Origin: Brachypterus glaber
Taxonomy: Eukaryota; Arthropoda; Insecta; Coleoptera; Kateretidae
Reading direction: 5' to 3'
Assembly: GCA_958510825.1 (NCBI GenBank)
Contig: OY294052.1
Coordinates: 3,183,816-3,247,815 of the forward strand
Length of the DNA stretch: 64,000 bases
Shown here one piece after another: positions 19,555 through 31,426 of the stretch. The notes beneath the pieces were generated by a model. That model did not search any database and had not been told where the DNA came from. It worked only from the letters and a program-made list of their open reading frames with translations. Within the stretch, counting starts at the first letter, position 1. Each line of letters begins with the position of its first letter. Made by a program: the position numbers and the translations under genes.

Positions 19555-20686
19555 TTATGTATATACTGACCATGTTAATCGAGAATCTAGATACACTTCT
19601 GTGTGCATTTTTGTGTTGTACAAATTTTATTTATAAATGATTAGAAATGTTCAAAGTAAGTATTTTTTACTCGGGTGCTGATTTGGTATCATAGCGCTTA
19701 AAAAAGCACTTAATTTGAAAAAAATATTTGTGAAAAAATATTTGTGAAAAAATAGAATACGTGTTGCAGTTTTTAACTAATTAACAATTAAAAAAAAAAT
19801 TTTTTGTTAATAAACTAATAAAATCAGGTCATTCTTGGAAAAACAAATAAATAGGTCTTGTTGTGTCTTTCTCGTAAGTAAGATGGACTATATTTTAAAA
19901 ACAGACAAGGAGATAAATTAAAAAAACACATTTTTAAAATTGCTTCAGCCGTTACTTAGCTTATTGGCTTGTGTACTGAAAGTAGGATCACCCTGTATAT
20001 AAATATCGTCAAAGAAAAAGTCCAAAACTGAACTATTTTTAAATTAGGTGTGTCAATGTTTGCTTTTTGCTCGTGACATATTCATTTGTAAAGTATAGAT
20101 GGGAGCAATTTTCGAGAAAATCATATTTTCCCATTTTAAAACATATTTAAGAACAAGCCTTGAAAATTTATGATGCTTCGATTTCTTTAGCATACTCCTC
20201 GCAGTTGTAAGTAGGTTTTCCTAGTGAAGTTTTAATTTATAGTGTATAAGGACATTTTTAATTTTTATTTCTATTAAGTACTTGACACCCACAATTTTTT
20301 TTGATTTTAAATGGAATGGTATGACGCACTTTTTTTATTTTTTTTTATTTAGCCCCCTATATATGCGAGGAGTAGAATTAATAATATTACTCTTTATTAG
20401 TTAACTTCAGTTTTACTCGCTGAGAAAATTGGAAATAGAAGGAATCTATTCTTTGGCAACTGCATAATTCTTCGATTTTTATCAGAAAAGAAAATACAAA
20501 ACCGTTTCATGATAAACGGGAATTTATATTAAATACACACATGTATAAAACATTAAGTCGATATATTTGATTGAATCTGAATCAATAAAACTACAGTAGC
20601 GTTTCTTTATATACTAAAAAACAGTGCTGCAAAAATATATCGCCCTGTATATTTCGAAACGTCGTATCTCATTATTTTCGGATCCT
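19555..20686. other. No gene seen
   Basis: Contains a stray GATCACCCTGTATATAAATATC element end near 19987 and another CGCCCTGTATATTTCG at about 20641. Otherwise AT-rich DNA without recognisable features. Confidence 0.4.
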
Positions 20687-20693
20687 TGTACTG

Positions 20694-21931
20694 CACACAG
20701 GTCCAGGATCGTTTCAAAAGTGGCAAAAAATAGTTTTCGTTAATTTCTGGTGATGTTTTTTATGAGGATCTCTTATTTAGACATAATATAATGTATTTTA
20801 AGTATATTAGTGATATTAACCCGTCAACTGCCATATGAGACAAGGAACAAATTGTCAAATATGTTAGGTACTGTTTTGAGAGTTTATCGGAACCGATATT
20901 TGCGTCTATTTATAAATATATAATGTGAAACAGAAGGTACCTAACAAATAAAAATAAATAATTATTTTTTACTTACTCAAAGATGTTTTGGAGAGTGAGT
21001 AGGAAGTAAGAAGAAAGGTCTTTAGACGTCTGAAATGAAATACTGTATACAAACAATAAAGGGAGATGGTGATGATGAAGATGATGATGATGATGATGAT
21101 GATATTATTCTAATATATGATTGTAATTTTTTTTGACATTATTTTGTTTAATCACTTTCACTTCCGGATTGGTATTCTGTAATCGGATCTAAAAGCTCCA
21201 ACATTTCTAAAAACAATATTTTACTTCTCTCTAATACCCAATAGACCCAAAATACTTACAATTGTATTTTTTATGCATTATTATAAATTTATTATTAAAA
21301 TAATATTTAATACGTATTTTAAGTAGATCACAACATGAAATGACAGATTGTCAAATATAAGTGTAAGTAGTAAGTTCTTGACTTTTATGTTAGTATTTGA
21401 CATGATTTTTTAAAATAAAATCTTAAACGCTGTTCGATTCCGCGGGGCTCCGCAGCTAGATTTAATTAAAACAATAAGTAAATACCTTTACCTAATTTTA
21501 AATAATACATAAAAAACTCGGGTTGACTAGCGAAACTTTATATCTCTTTTTTAAAATTATATATTTTTTTAAAATTGACAACTTGCATTTCTTTAAATAT
21601 ATCAGATTATTATCTTTATTGTGACCATTATTACAGTTTCTATTGTAGTTATGAATTGAATTGAAGTTGATTTCCTATATAATCTAATTTATGAGATATT
21701 AATTTTTAAAAACACACATGACTTTTTTTTTAAATCCATACTTCAGATACTTATTAAAACATACTGAACTTAGGTCCATTTTATTAAGATTAAAACAGTT
21801 TTACGCAGTTTATCTGTTTATATCATAAATTATTAACTATTTTTCTATCATTTAATATAAATTTTGGTTTAATTTGATAAAACATATTTGCTGAATATTT
21901 GCCACTTTTGAAACGATCCTGGACCTGTGTG
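20694..21931. mobile_element. Element bounded by 34-bp perfect inverted repeats
   Basis: Left 20694-20727 begins CACACAGGTCCAGGATCG. It is repeated exactly in inverse at 21898-21931 (ending CGATCCTGGACCTGTGTG). The 1.2-kb interior has no supported frame and includes a (GAT)n array. Target duplications are not clear. Confidence 0.7.
21067..21106. repeat. (GAT)n microsatellite
   Basis: Short run of GAT/GATGAA units inside the inverted-repeat element. It follows 'caaacaataaaggga' and might be the tail of a decayed LINE, but no coding remnant was recognised. Confidence 0.7.
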
Positions 21932-21993
21932 TACTGGTAACATATAAAAAGTCCAATTTATCACTCGAATAAAACGTAACTTATAAAATAATT

Positions 21994-22264
21994 GGGAGGA
22001 GTGGTGTAGTGGTCTACCGCGTCTGTACATGACAAGTCTACTACAACTAGCGTGAGTTCGATTCTTACTGGCGCCGATTTGCCTTTTTTAGTTAATTAAT
22101 AATTGAAATTTGGCGAAGGCATAAGTGAAGCGGACACTCCCTATAAAAACTGGTTCGAAAGTCAGTATTAGCCGGTGGTTCCCTCTACTACTAGCCCACA
22201 CAAGTCCTGGACTTAGGGGATGCTTAATTCAGTAGAATAGTACGAGGTTAAAACAAAAAAAAAA
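21994..22264 (+). mobile_element. tRNA-derived SINE, family 2
   Basis: The tRNA-like head (21994-22074) begins GGGAGGAGTGGTGTAGTGGTC (A-box region at 22001-22014) and has a B box GAGTTCGATTC at 22054-22064. The body of about 190 bp ends in AAAACAAAAAAAAAA. The region between the boxes is longer than in a real tRNA. No certain target duplication. Confidence 0.78.
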
Positions 22265-23237
22265 TGGAATAGTTAATTGGAGTTTGTATATGTTATCAAT
22301 GATGTTATTGGTACAAGGAACCGAAAATTGATTTTTTTGAGATTTTTAATAGTTTTAACGGACTATGACCGCCTTTCTCTGTCATGGTTTAAATTAAAAA
22401 CAATCCCAGCAAAGAACTTTGGATAGGGAATTTATATTTAAAATTTAAAGCCTTTGGCTCAAAGCGTTCTTGAGTATCTTTGCCACAAATTTTCCAGATA
22501 ATCCAATACACTAACAGATCAACAGACGAAAAAAAAATTACATATAAAACGTTGACAAAAGTATTCATTATTATTATCTGTATATGATTTCCTTGGGGGA
22601 ACTAAGTAATTTGATAGGTTTACCTTAACGTAAAGTTTGACAACGATAGAACTAAACCGTTATTTTCCGAATTTTAAAAAAGTTGTAATACAAATAAATT
22701 TAGTTCAAAAGGTATTCAGTAAAAGTTAAAAAAAAGCTTTTGTGTAAAATTTAATTAAAAAATTTACAATTTTTTGTAAATTGTATTTAAATACATTATT
22801 TTTTTAAGGTACGCCGCTGAAACAAAATAATAGGATATAAATTATATAAATGGAATTCGGTAATTTCGTTTTCTACGTTATAAGACCTTTTATAATATAA
22901 TTATTGTAACTTGCTTTTGTCATTTTCCATTATTATTTAATATAGAATACGATTTAGTAATTTTTTATAAACCTTTAAGGAGATTAAAAAAAAACAAATT
23001 ACATTTGTAAAATGTACATTTTTTAATTTAAATATTAGGTACCTTACCTCAGAAATTACTTGTATATTCGCAAGCATGTTAAGTAACTAAACCAAATATT
23101 TTGTTTGATAGAAGTTAAATATGTACACTTATATCGGAAAAAAGTGGGACGCTAATAGAAACCTGTAAGCCAGTTTTCAACTTTTTTAGTAATGTGAATT
23201 AAGTTATTATAATGTAGGTTAGAATAATTTTACAAGC
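22265..23237. other. No feature seen
   Basis: AT-rich DNA without a supported frame, hairpin or repeat match noticed. Confidence 0.45.
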
Positions 23238-23240
23238 TAA

Positions 23241-23391
23241 GGGACCGTTCAAGTATTACGTAACGCTCCTAGGGGGGTGGGTGTCATTTTGGAGAGTTAC
23301 GCTCATGTTAATGGTATAGGAAAATAGCGTTACAGGTGGGTGGGGGTCCAAAATGATCAAAATTTGCATTACGTAATACTTGAACGTTCCC
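23241..23391 (-). mobile_element. Harbinger-like MITE, copy 1 (151 bp)
   Basis: Ends GGGACCGTTCAAGTATTACGTAACGC and its inverse GCATTACGTAATACTTGAACGTTCCC, flanked by TAA at 23238-23240 and 23392-23394. A 3-bp TWA duplication is the mark of PIF/Harbinger transposition. Other copies are at 31275, 49508 and 54004. Confidence 0.9.
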
Positions 23392-23752
23392 TAAGTCAAT
23401 TTGACTTAGAAGTAATAGTAAAATTAATAATATTTGACATAAACATCAAAATTGACAAGTTTTCATAATCCAGTTTAAACAAAACAATTTTTAAGTGTCC
23501 CACTTTTTTTCGAAAGAAGTGTATCTTACTTAGACCAAATTTTATAAGAGTGTTTGGTTTGAAAAATAAAATTTATTGTATTGTGTGTGTAAAGAACCTT
23601 AAATGAATGGTGGCAGGTACATGTTTATACTAATGATATAAAATACTAAAAATAATAAAAAATAGTACTTACTAATAGATGCTAATTTCTTAAGAGTAAT
23701 TGTACTTAGATACTAATTGAACTTGAAACATACTATTTTTTTTTTAATTAGT

Positions 23753-24053
23753 AGTAGTAGTAAATTTTTTTTGGGTTGGCCAAAGCCGGAAAACTATGCC
23801 ATTTCTGGCCCTTTTTGTCACCCCAATAAAGGTCAGGATATTAGCCCAGGAAAGATCTCTTAGTTACTCTTGGTTGAGTCTTTGAGTTTCAAAGACTTGC
23901 AACCTGATCCTGTCGTATCTGACACACTCGGCTAAGTAATGAGAGGATGTTTCATCCTCTCCGCACTCTGGGCATGACTTTCTAGAATCCGCATTGTTGC
24001 CAGGTGCTTCCTTAGCTTGCAGTGGCCTGTGAGGAGCCCTACAAGTTTCTGAG
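23753..24053 (-). mobile_element. 3' fragment of an RNase H-type LINE, copy 2
   Basis: Inverted insertion with tail (TAC)n at 23753-23763 and target duplication TTTTTTTTTAATTAGT at 23737-23752 and 24054-24069. Minus-strand translation gives LVGLLTGHCKLRKHLATMRI and, after a frame break, CPECGEDETSSHYLAEC. This is the TGHxxLxxHL plus CxxC...HxxxxC pattern found at the C-terminus of RNase H-bearing LINEs (I/R1/Jockey-type). It matches copy 1 at 6087-6323. Confidence 0.9.
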
Positions 24054-24069
24054 TTTTTTTTTAATTAGT

Positions 24070-24443
24070 TAAATATTTTTACATCAAGTATTTTTATACT
24101 TAAAACAAGTATGCGCATATGCACATGTGTGCATATTCTAATAACTTAATATTAAATTTAGTTTATTGTTTAATGTAAAGTAAATTTACTGCTAGATTTA
24201 GGTTGGATTTCATATTTATTTTTTAGTTAAGCTTTTAATCCGAATTTTAAAACGCCATCCAATATTTTCGTACATGTGTATTGTTCATTTATTTCATTTA
24301 ATAAAATATAAACACTGTTTATTAAAGAAAAATAAATAAAGAAAAATATATTTTTTCAAGAGTGGAGAACAGCTGGCGATACACAGAAAAAGCTAGTGTC
24401 AAATGAACCATGATTAATTCAAAAATATTATTTATACAATACG
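24070..24443. other. No feature seen
   Basis: AT-rich, with an ATGCGCATATGCACATGTGTGCATAT stretch of alternating purine-pyrimidine around 24110-24135. No gene. Confidence 0.45.
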
Positions 24444-24764
24444 TACAGATAATAAGACAATTACCAGTTTTATTTTAAATAGATAAACTCAATAATAACC
24501 CCCGCGTGGCTTTTACTTTATTGAGTGGATAATTATTTATTTTACCCACTCAACTGTCACTTGTCATATTATTTTCTTGTAAATGTCATTAAAATAAAAA
24601 TATGAATTCCTAAGCTATTCATTGGATAAAACCTTGTATGGCACTCATGGGTAAACCGATATTGCCCTCTCGAAAATTAACCTGCTTGGCTGACGCCTCG
24701 CAGGTTAATTTTCTCATGGGCAATATCTTACTTTACCCACTAGTACCATAAATAACTATAGTTC
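24444..24764 (-). repeat. Dispersed 0.3-kb hairpin repeat, copy 2
   Basis: Reverse complement of the repeat at 6526-6840, from CAGATAATAAGACAATTACC to CACTAGTACCATAAATAA, with the same two internal hairpins. Confidence 0.8.
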
Positions 24765-24976
24765 CAATCAAACTTTACTGTTAATGTAACAATACGATAT
24801 TGTTGGTATCTATTTTTGTTCTAAGGTTCAGTAAAGGTTCAGCCGGAATTTTTGTTGTTTGATGAGATTTGTTTTTACATAAAATATTGCCATATCGTGT
24901 AAATATTATTTTACACAATATACATACATAAAGGGTAAAATTTTTAAATAGCCATAAATAACTGTAAAAATGACAG

Positions 24977-25482
24977 TATACTGCCCTGCTAAGACAAGTT
25001 GTCCTATCTGCCAATTAGATGTTTTGAAATATGGCCAGTTTTCTTGTTTTTGTTTGCACTTTTCGAAAACATGTTTAAATAAATATGGCGTTGGGTTCTT
25101 CTTTATTTCAAGTTAAAAATACGTGATATCTTTATATATTATTTGTCAGAAAAATAAATTGTCATACTAAATGAATTTGTTCTATGTGAGAATGTTATGA
25201 CAAAATGATCTAGAAAGTCCAATCAAATTACTAAGATCTGTAAAGTTAGTCCTAGTCCCGATTATTCGTCTAGTAAAGACTAGTTGGGACAATTTTGTTT
25301 AGAAATCATTGAAAATTTTCCACATAGGACAAACATTTTAGGCTAATTTTTAGGATTTGGGTTTTAGATAGGATATTTCTTTTTAGTAGGAACATGGGGT
25401 TAGTGTAAAGCAATACAATGGTGTGCTTATATCAAAAAGCGAATTTTTGCAGATAGGACTTTTGTCCTAGCAGGACAGTATA
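24977..25482. mobile_element. 506-bp inverted-repeat element (TATACTGCCCTGCTA)
   Basis: Left end TATACTGCCCTGCTAAGACAA...TCCTATCTGCC and right end GCAGATAGGACTTTTGTCCTAGCAGGACAGTATA form inverted repeats of about 35 bp. Apparent frames inside are not gene-like. Confidence 0.8.
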
Positions 25483-25483
25483 T

Positions 25484-25693
25484 ATACCGTGCGATTATAA
25501 AGTGCCGAACACTTTTTAATGCAAAACTGGCATTAGTGATGAGTCAAATGCAAGAAAGTTGTGTGCGTTTTACTGGCCACCGAGCTGTTGTACGTAGCAA
25601 TCACATGGGCTTGTCGCGCACAACTCTAACAGAGGCGTGGCTTCAAACGAAGAGTATTTTCTTTTGTTCGGCACTTTATAATCGCACTGTATA
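25484..25693. mobile_element. About 210-bp inverted-repeat MITE (GTGCGATTATAAAGTGCCGAACA)
   Basis: Ends TATACCGTGCGATTATAAAGTGCCGAACA and TGTTCGGCACTTTATAATCGCACTGTATA, directly abutting the preceding element. Non-coding; the short frame across it is a by-product. Confidence 0.82.
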
Positions 25694-26245
25694 TGGTACG
25701 TCTTTACTAGTGTGGTTATTCCTGACCTACCAAATAAAATAGGATTCTAAATAAAACATACACACTAGAATGACAGTTTCGGGTTACCTATAAATCCAAT
25801 TTCTCATGCTGGAAAGTAGTAAAACGGATTTTATTTGACAGGCTGCTTTTATTTGACTTAATAATTTACGACTTTCCATTTTGATTCCTGTTTAATATTT
25901 CAAAATTAAGTATAATAACATATAGTCGCAGAGCTGGTGAACATTTTTAACAATTTATTTTCTCCCGGCTGAATTTTACATATGTCTTGAGAGGACGTTC
26001 AAGTATTCCAAACGAAAGAAAATTTTTGGCAAAATTCATACACTATACCCTGATTCTTGATTTTTTCATATTTTGGGTACTACCAGTATGGGAAGCCAAA
26101 ATATGAAATTTCTACAGCATTTAATTGAGCATTAAACATTTAATTAATTAAAACAAAAACGAATAGAAAACTAAAAATACTAATACCTGATTACTCCTAA
26201 ATAAAAAAATATTTTTTTAGAATTTTTAAAACTCAAAAGCAATAA
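25694..26245. other. No feature seen
   Basis: AT-rich DNA without a supported gene or repeat structure. Confidence 0.4.
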
Positions 26246-26711
26246 AAACTATGGTCTGTTTTTCAAGCAAGATAGTAAATTAAAAATCGCACAGTGAATA
26301 TTTTCAAAACAGATTCCAATATTGGATGTGTGAATATACCAACGAACTAAGAACTCTTCTTTCTAGAATAAGTATACCGTTAAAATAAAGTATCGCCAAC
26401 ATCTCGGTTTGTTTGTTAACAAATAGTAGGTATATTCAGGCCTGAACAATAACAATTACCAGTAACTGGTATTGTTGTCTCTGTTAGAACAAATATGTGC
26501 GAGTAAGACAGACGAATGTTTATGTTGCGGACGTTTTTGTCAGTTTTTACTAATCAAGTGCCTATTCTAGAGAGAAGAGTTATTAGTTCGTTGGAATATA
26601 CTGCGTAGTTTATTTTATTAAAGATAACTAAATTCTATAAACCAACATAGACTAATCAAACCTGTACGATTTTTAATTTACTCTCTTGCTTGAAAAAACA
26701 GACCATAGTTT
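26246..26711. mobile_element. 466-bp foldback element, two-level inverted repeats
   Basis: Outer inverted repeats of about 45 bp begin AAACTATGGTCTGTTTTTCAAGCAAG. Inner inverted repeats ATATACCAACGAACTAAGAACTCTTCTTTCTAGAATA (about 26333) and their inverse (about 26562-26600) lie within. No coding capacity. Confidence 0.85.
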
Positions 26712-27030
26712 CAACTGAGAGTAGTATACTATAAAGTCCAAAGCATTATATATCTGCACTGCTTATTTCTTGTTGCAAACTATGTTTTTAGGTTTATGTT
26801 TCTGGTATAAACTTAAAACATTAGATAGACATAAAACAGCCTTTTAATTTATTAAATAAAGTCCTTAAAAGACTAATTCTGACTGTCCTAAATAAACATA
26901 CAGTATGTAAAAAAAATCTTCATTTTATTTACTTATTTTATTCACTTTATTTACCTATTTATTTATTGCAAAAAAATATCGTATTTGTATGAACCAACCA
27001 TGAAACATCGCTGCACGTGGGTAATAAATA
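26712..27030. other. No feature seen
   Basis: AT-rich stretch with T-rich ATTTA-type low complexity near 26930-26965. Confidence 0.4.
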
Positions 27031-27248
27031 GTACTCGGCGAATTTCCAGTACTCGCATAGGCGCCGCGTCGACTCTAACGTTGACGCGAGGTTTTAAATA
27101 TTTACATTTTTATTTCTTTTTATCTTCATTTTTTTTAACGATTCCATTTAAATGAGTAAGGTGGGAAAAAAGTTATCTATAAATAAAAAGTAAAAACTTT
27201 CGTATTATTAAAAGATAAAAATCGAAAGTCGGTTTTTTCTTTAAAAAA

Positions 27249-27330
<82 letters not shown>

Positions 27331-27511
27331 TATGTATAGTTAATATATTACATTCAATATTGTTGTGTGTAACAAATCAGTCGTCAAATGTTTCGATTTA
27401 GTGAACCTTATCAAAATTTCCCTCATAATTCGAAAAAATTATCCCGTAAGCCTATGTTTCTGTGTTTATTTTCAACGTTGATGAGTTATAACTGAGTTTA
27501 CGCCGACTACT
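27031..27511 (+). repeat. Dispersed repeat with internal (TA)n array, copy 1
   Basis: Starts near TACTCGGCGAATTTCCAGTACTCGCATAGG and ends near ACTGAGTTTACGCCGAC. The inverted copy is at 52786-53226. Both copies carry a (TA)n array at the same internal place after AACACCGATA. Confidence 0.82.
27254..27328. repeat. (TA)n microsatellite
   Basis: About 37 uninterrupted TA units, internal to the dispersed repeat. Confidence 0.95.
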
Positions 27512-27646
27512 GGTAATAAATTAAAGGTTTTTTAAAATACTCAACTGTAAATAAACATAGGTAGATGCTAAAGTTATTTTTAAAATTTAATATCTGTTTT
27601 CAAATTAATCACTGATACTGTAATCTGTACATTTTGTGGTATAAAA

Positions 27647-28503
27647 TAGGGTATTTCAAAAAACACGTTTATTTGAAAGTTTGAAAGTTCCCCCTCATGT
27701 CGTAAAAAATACCATAAATATTTAATCAAAAACAAGATTCTGTGCCAAATATTAGCTCAAAAAATAAAATTAGCACCCCACTTAAAAACCGGAACAAAAA
27801 TTAAAATTATTATTTTTTAATTTTCAAAAGCAGGTGGAGGCCAAATTTATTTTTTTTTTAAGTTAAAATATGGCACAGATTTGTACTTTAGCATTCTTGC
27901 ATAAAATGATATACCAGACATATTTAATGGAACTCTCTACAACTAGAGTTATCAAACAAAAGACGTCTACCCTATCTCTATCTCATTTGTGCTACACTTT
28001 CCAGTCAACCAAATAAATACTATATTTATTTTTCATACAACAAATACAGTATTTATTTGGTTGGCCGGAAAGTGTAGCACTGAGCGGCACGAACGAACAT
28101 AGCTAATGTGAATTTGTAGAATAAGATAATTCTACTAAAATTTAGATGGCGCCAGTAATTTCTTTAATAAAAATAATATAGATACACTTTTCGCCCGGCC
28201 AAGTAAATATTGCATTTGTTCAACAAAGAACAAATACAGAATTTGTTTGGTTGGGTGGAAGTGGGAGTGTATGTATGTCTTCTATCCTTTTTGGGTAGAA
28301 CTTTTGTCCCTGTCTAATCTAACGGGAGAAATCGCCATTAAAAAATAGTGCCTTATAAAAAAATATTTAATTTTTAATGTTTTTTAATTTTCAAAGGAAC
28401 TGGGGCGGACCCTAACTTGATTTTTTAAGCTAAAATTTGGCACAGAATTTTGTCATTTCATTTTTAGAACTTCCCAAAAAATGTGTTTTTTGAAATACCC
28501 TAG
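27647..28503. mobile_element. Inverted-repeat element TAGGGTATTTCAAAAAACAC, with nested insertion
   Basis: Left end TAGGGTATTTCAAAAAACACG and right end GTGTTTTTTGAAATACCCTA. Flanking A/T-rich blocks inside ('ttggcacaga', 'ttttaattttcaaa') are also mirrored. The 410-bp double-hairpin element is nested at 27928-28337. A similar end piece is at about 56690-56722. Confidence 0.8.
27928..28337. mobile_element. 410-bp double-hairpin element, copy 2
   Basis: Reverse complement of 16688-17097 with the same length. It is flanked by TTAA on both sides (27924-27927, 28338-28341), which could be a target duplication. Confidence 0.85.
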
Positions 28504-28801
28504 TAATATAGTGTACATTGTAGCGACTAATCTGCTGTTAAAATTTATTTATCACGGTGTTAAACTGGTTTTTGCTTTAACCCCTTGATGCTATCCCAAA
28601 TGATAAAAAATGACCTATCCTTAGGCAAAGATATGGTTAAACATAAATTTTGCGTAATACAAACTAATCTAAACTATGAAACATTATTGTTTTGACCTAA
28701 AACCTCCTTTGTTCAAAAATTCTTACTAAATAATGCTGAAAGTAATATAATTTTTAATTATCTTCTCTTTAACCTATATCTCATATATCTAATCTTTGAT
28801 A

Positions 28802-29364
28802 GTAGTAGTAGTAGTAATGTTGGGGAGGTCAAGCCTGGCTAGACCATATGGTCCTTTTTGCCTACCCCTGTGTTACTAGTTTTTCTACTCTAACGAGGAT
28901 TTTTTGTTGTTGTACCCCGGGACCTACAGTTTAGCGAGGAATCCGAACCTCGTTTTTTGTCGGATTTTTTTTGGCTAAGTGAGCGGCTTTGATCCTTAAG
29001 TTTATTGGCTGCCAGTGCACTTGGACCGGCGCCAAACTGCTTAAGGATCATTTTCGCTTGCAGCCTTAGTACAGATCCTAGTTGCTTAAAAGTCCTTAAA
29101 TTGAGCTCTGCCAACAGACCTGACAGCTACCTTGCTGCTCCCTCTCGGTGAGCACGGGTAGTATCACAGGTCCGAGTGCTATGCGGCATTATCCACTGCA
29201 AACCTTTTTCTGTACTGTGTGCTTAGATCTTCGGCAGCACAAGCGAACGTGGTGAGGAAACGACGGTATTTTATTTCTGTGAAAAAGTTGTTCCACAACC
29301 GAGGATTGAACCCCGGCCTCTCGAATACTAGATCGAGGCGTTCACGACTGAGCTACCGCCGCCC
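28802..29364 (-). mobile_element. Full-length tRNA-headed SINE sharing a LINE 3' tail
   Basis: Minus-strand SINE of about 563 bp. The head begins GGGGCGGCGGTAGCTCAGTCG (A box) and has B box GGTTCAATCC. A long body follows. The 3' end (about 70 bp) runs GGGGTAGGCAAAAAGGACC...CCCCAACAT, then (TAC)n. It is flanked by CTAATCTTTGATA at 28789-28801 and 29365-29377. The last 70 bp resemble the end of the LINE at 6087 and 23753, so that LINE's machinery is the likely mobiliser. The frame at 28890-29114 lies within the SINE and is not a gene. Confidence 0.92.
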
Positions 29365-29377
29365 CTAATCTTTGATA

Positions 29378-31271
29378 AAAATTCTAAGTATCTGTGAAAG
29401 CGCTTTAGATCCAATTTTCCCCCATTAGCACTAAAAACACCAAACAGGCGCAAAAACTGACCTAAGCCAAAGAGTTAGGTTATGTAACGTCGGACGTATA
29501 AATATCCAGTTTACATAGAACAGACTATTTGTACGTCCGACGTACACTAAGTTAAGTGTACGTCCTATATACTTATTGGCTAATTTTTAGGGTTTTTAAA
29601 GCTTTTAAGGTGTACTTTCCATCAGAATTGTATTCTTCCCTTTTAAATGGGTTCCTTAGCGTTAAAACATAAAACAGGCGAAAAAAACGACCTAAACCAA
29701 AGAGTTTATGTTTATGTTCTCAAATTATGACTAGTGGATCAACTTAACCAGTATCTTAACTTATCCAAGACATAAACACAAACTTTTATAAAGATTATTT
29801 ATAAAATAAACAAGCATGCTAATGCAACTGAGCACAAAACTGCCATTTGCAATTTAAACGATTTTTGCTGCCATTTAACGGGGAAAACCACTACCGTTAT
29901 TATATTACAGGACGGATTTAGTTTGACTTTTGGCTTCACATAAAAGAAGGTTTCTGTTTACTTCTGCAGATAGTATCTTAGATACAATACTATCCAAAAT
30001 TGGGAAACCGTCCGAAATTAGGCGCCTTTCCTCTATTAAATTACTCTTTACATTAATAACTTAATGATATTGATTCGTAATTGATGATGATAAAATATTT
30101 TAGACTTCAAAATTAAAAACCCGCCGCGATAAAATTATAAAGTTTCTGGAATAATTTATTATTGACAGCTGTGACAAATGGTCATTTAAGCAAAAAATCT
30201 TAATGCAAATTAAAGACCTTTAATCGCATGTCATTTTGACCTACTTTGTCTTATCCATAAATCTTATTCTTAAGCGGACCCTTCTTATTATGTCGTCTAA
30301 TCGATTTAACCATAATTACACTTGAAGGGTACAGATAAAGAAGGAAAATGCCCACCAGATTTTGGATTTTGAGAAAAATGAGTTTATGCACTGACAAACT
30401 TAAATAGTTGTCCCAACCATACACTTTAAAACTAATAACTTTTAGTTGTTACATCTAAAACATTAGTTGAAACATACAGAAATATGGTGAGACATCTAAA
30501 ACTGTGATTGTACCAACCATATTTTATAGTTTATAGTAACGTAATTTTATTTATTTTTAAATGTAGGTGTCTATTTAATATTGTAAAATGACTGTGTACT
30601 ATGTGCTACCATTATTTACCTAAAGTTCGACTTTACCAAATGATATTTCTTTAAATTTTCATAAAAACCAAGTAGCCTTGATCAATGACATTTGCTCAAA
30701 TAATTACTTTGAACTGACGTTTAAAAATTTAGTTTTTTTTTTAATTTTTTCATAATATTTAGCTAATTATTGATTGTATTAATTGGTATGATTGTAGTTA
30801 ATTATATTTAACAAATAAAAAGTTATTTAAAGCTATTTTCTTAGAAAAAATTGCACAAGGTACTCGAACGCCTAAAATGACAGAAATCAATTGTTTATAA
30901 AATTTACTCCTACTAGGAGAGAAAAAATTATTATTGCTATAGGTGAAGAAAATCGATTTTACAGTCTAAAAACATGATAAAAAATGGTATGTTCTAAAGC
31001 TAGTAGTGAAAAAACGTTTTTCTTTAACCCTTAAAAATTAAATATGAAACTTGTACCTATAAGTGTAAGAAATAAAGACTATAGTCTTTTCCACCACAGT
31101 TGGAACTTTTAACCCAGATATGTCTAGAATTTACCTTCTTTACAATAACCCTTCAACTCGGTTCCTTTAAAGGACTATCGTAGTATAAATTAAGTTTAAA
31201 TTAGTCTATAAAAGTAATAAGTATCTAGATAATAAAGTTCTGTAATTAACGAACTATATTAAGACAATCAT
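29378..31271. other. Gene-free; direct repeat and relic of a MITE host repeat
   Basis: Two similar blocks lie 230 bp apart in direct orientation: ACAGGCGCAAAAACTGACCT at about 29444 and ACAGGCGAAAAAAACGACCT at about 29674. A hairpin around GTCGGACGT...ACGTCCGAC is at about 29490-29545. 30890-31010 is the inverse of the repeat that hosts the MITE at 7387. The rest looks like single-copy AT-rich DNA. Confidence 0.5.
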
Positions 31272-31274
31272 TTA

Positions 31275-31423
31275 GGGAACGTTCAAGTATTACGTAACGC
31301 AAATTTTGATCATTTTGGACCCCCCCCCCCCCCTGTAACGCTATTTTCCTATACCATTGACATGGGCGTAACACTCCAAAATGACCCCCCCCTAGGAGCG
31401 TTACGTAATACTTGAACGTTCCC
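31275..31423 (+). mobile_element. Harbinger-like MITE, copy 2 (149 bp)
   Basis: GGGAACGTTCAAGTATTACG ... CGTAATACTTGAACGTTCCC with TTA at 31272-31274 and 31424-31426. The centre contains C-rich runs (CCCCCCCCCCCCCC and CCCCCCC). Confidence 0.92.
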
Positions 31424-31426
31424 TTA

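Noticed and set aside
21994..22074. Functional tRNA gene
   Set aside because: Box spacing is too long for a tRNA, the acceptor stem does not close, and a 190-bp body with an A tail follows, so it is a SINE.
27928..28337. piggyBac assignment from TTAA flanks
   Set aside because: Only one of two copies has TTAA on both sides, the ends are TGG...CCA rather than the usual CCC-type, and TTAA is common in AT-rich DNA.
28890..29114. 74-codon minus-strand frame
   Set aside because: Lies entirely inside the SINE body between its tRNA head and shared tail.
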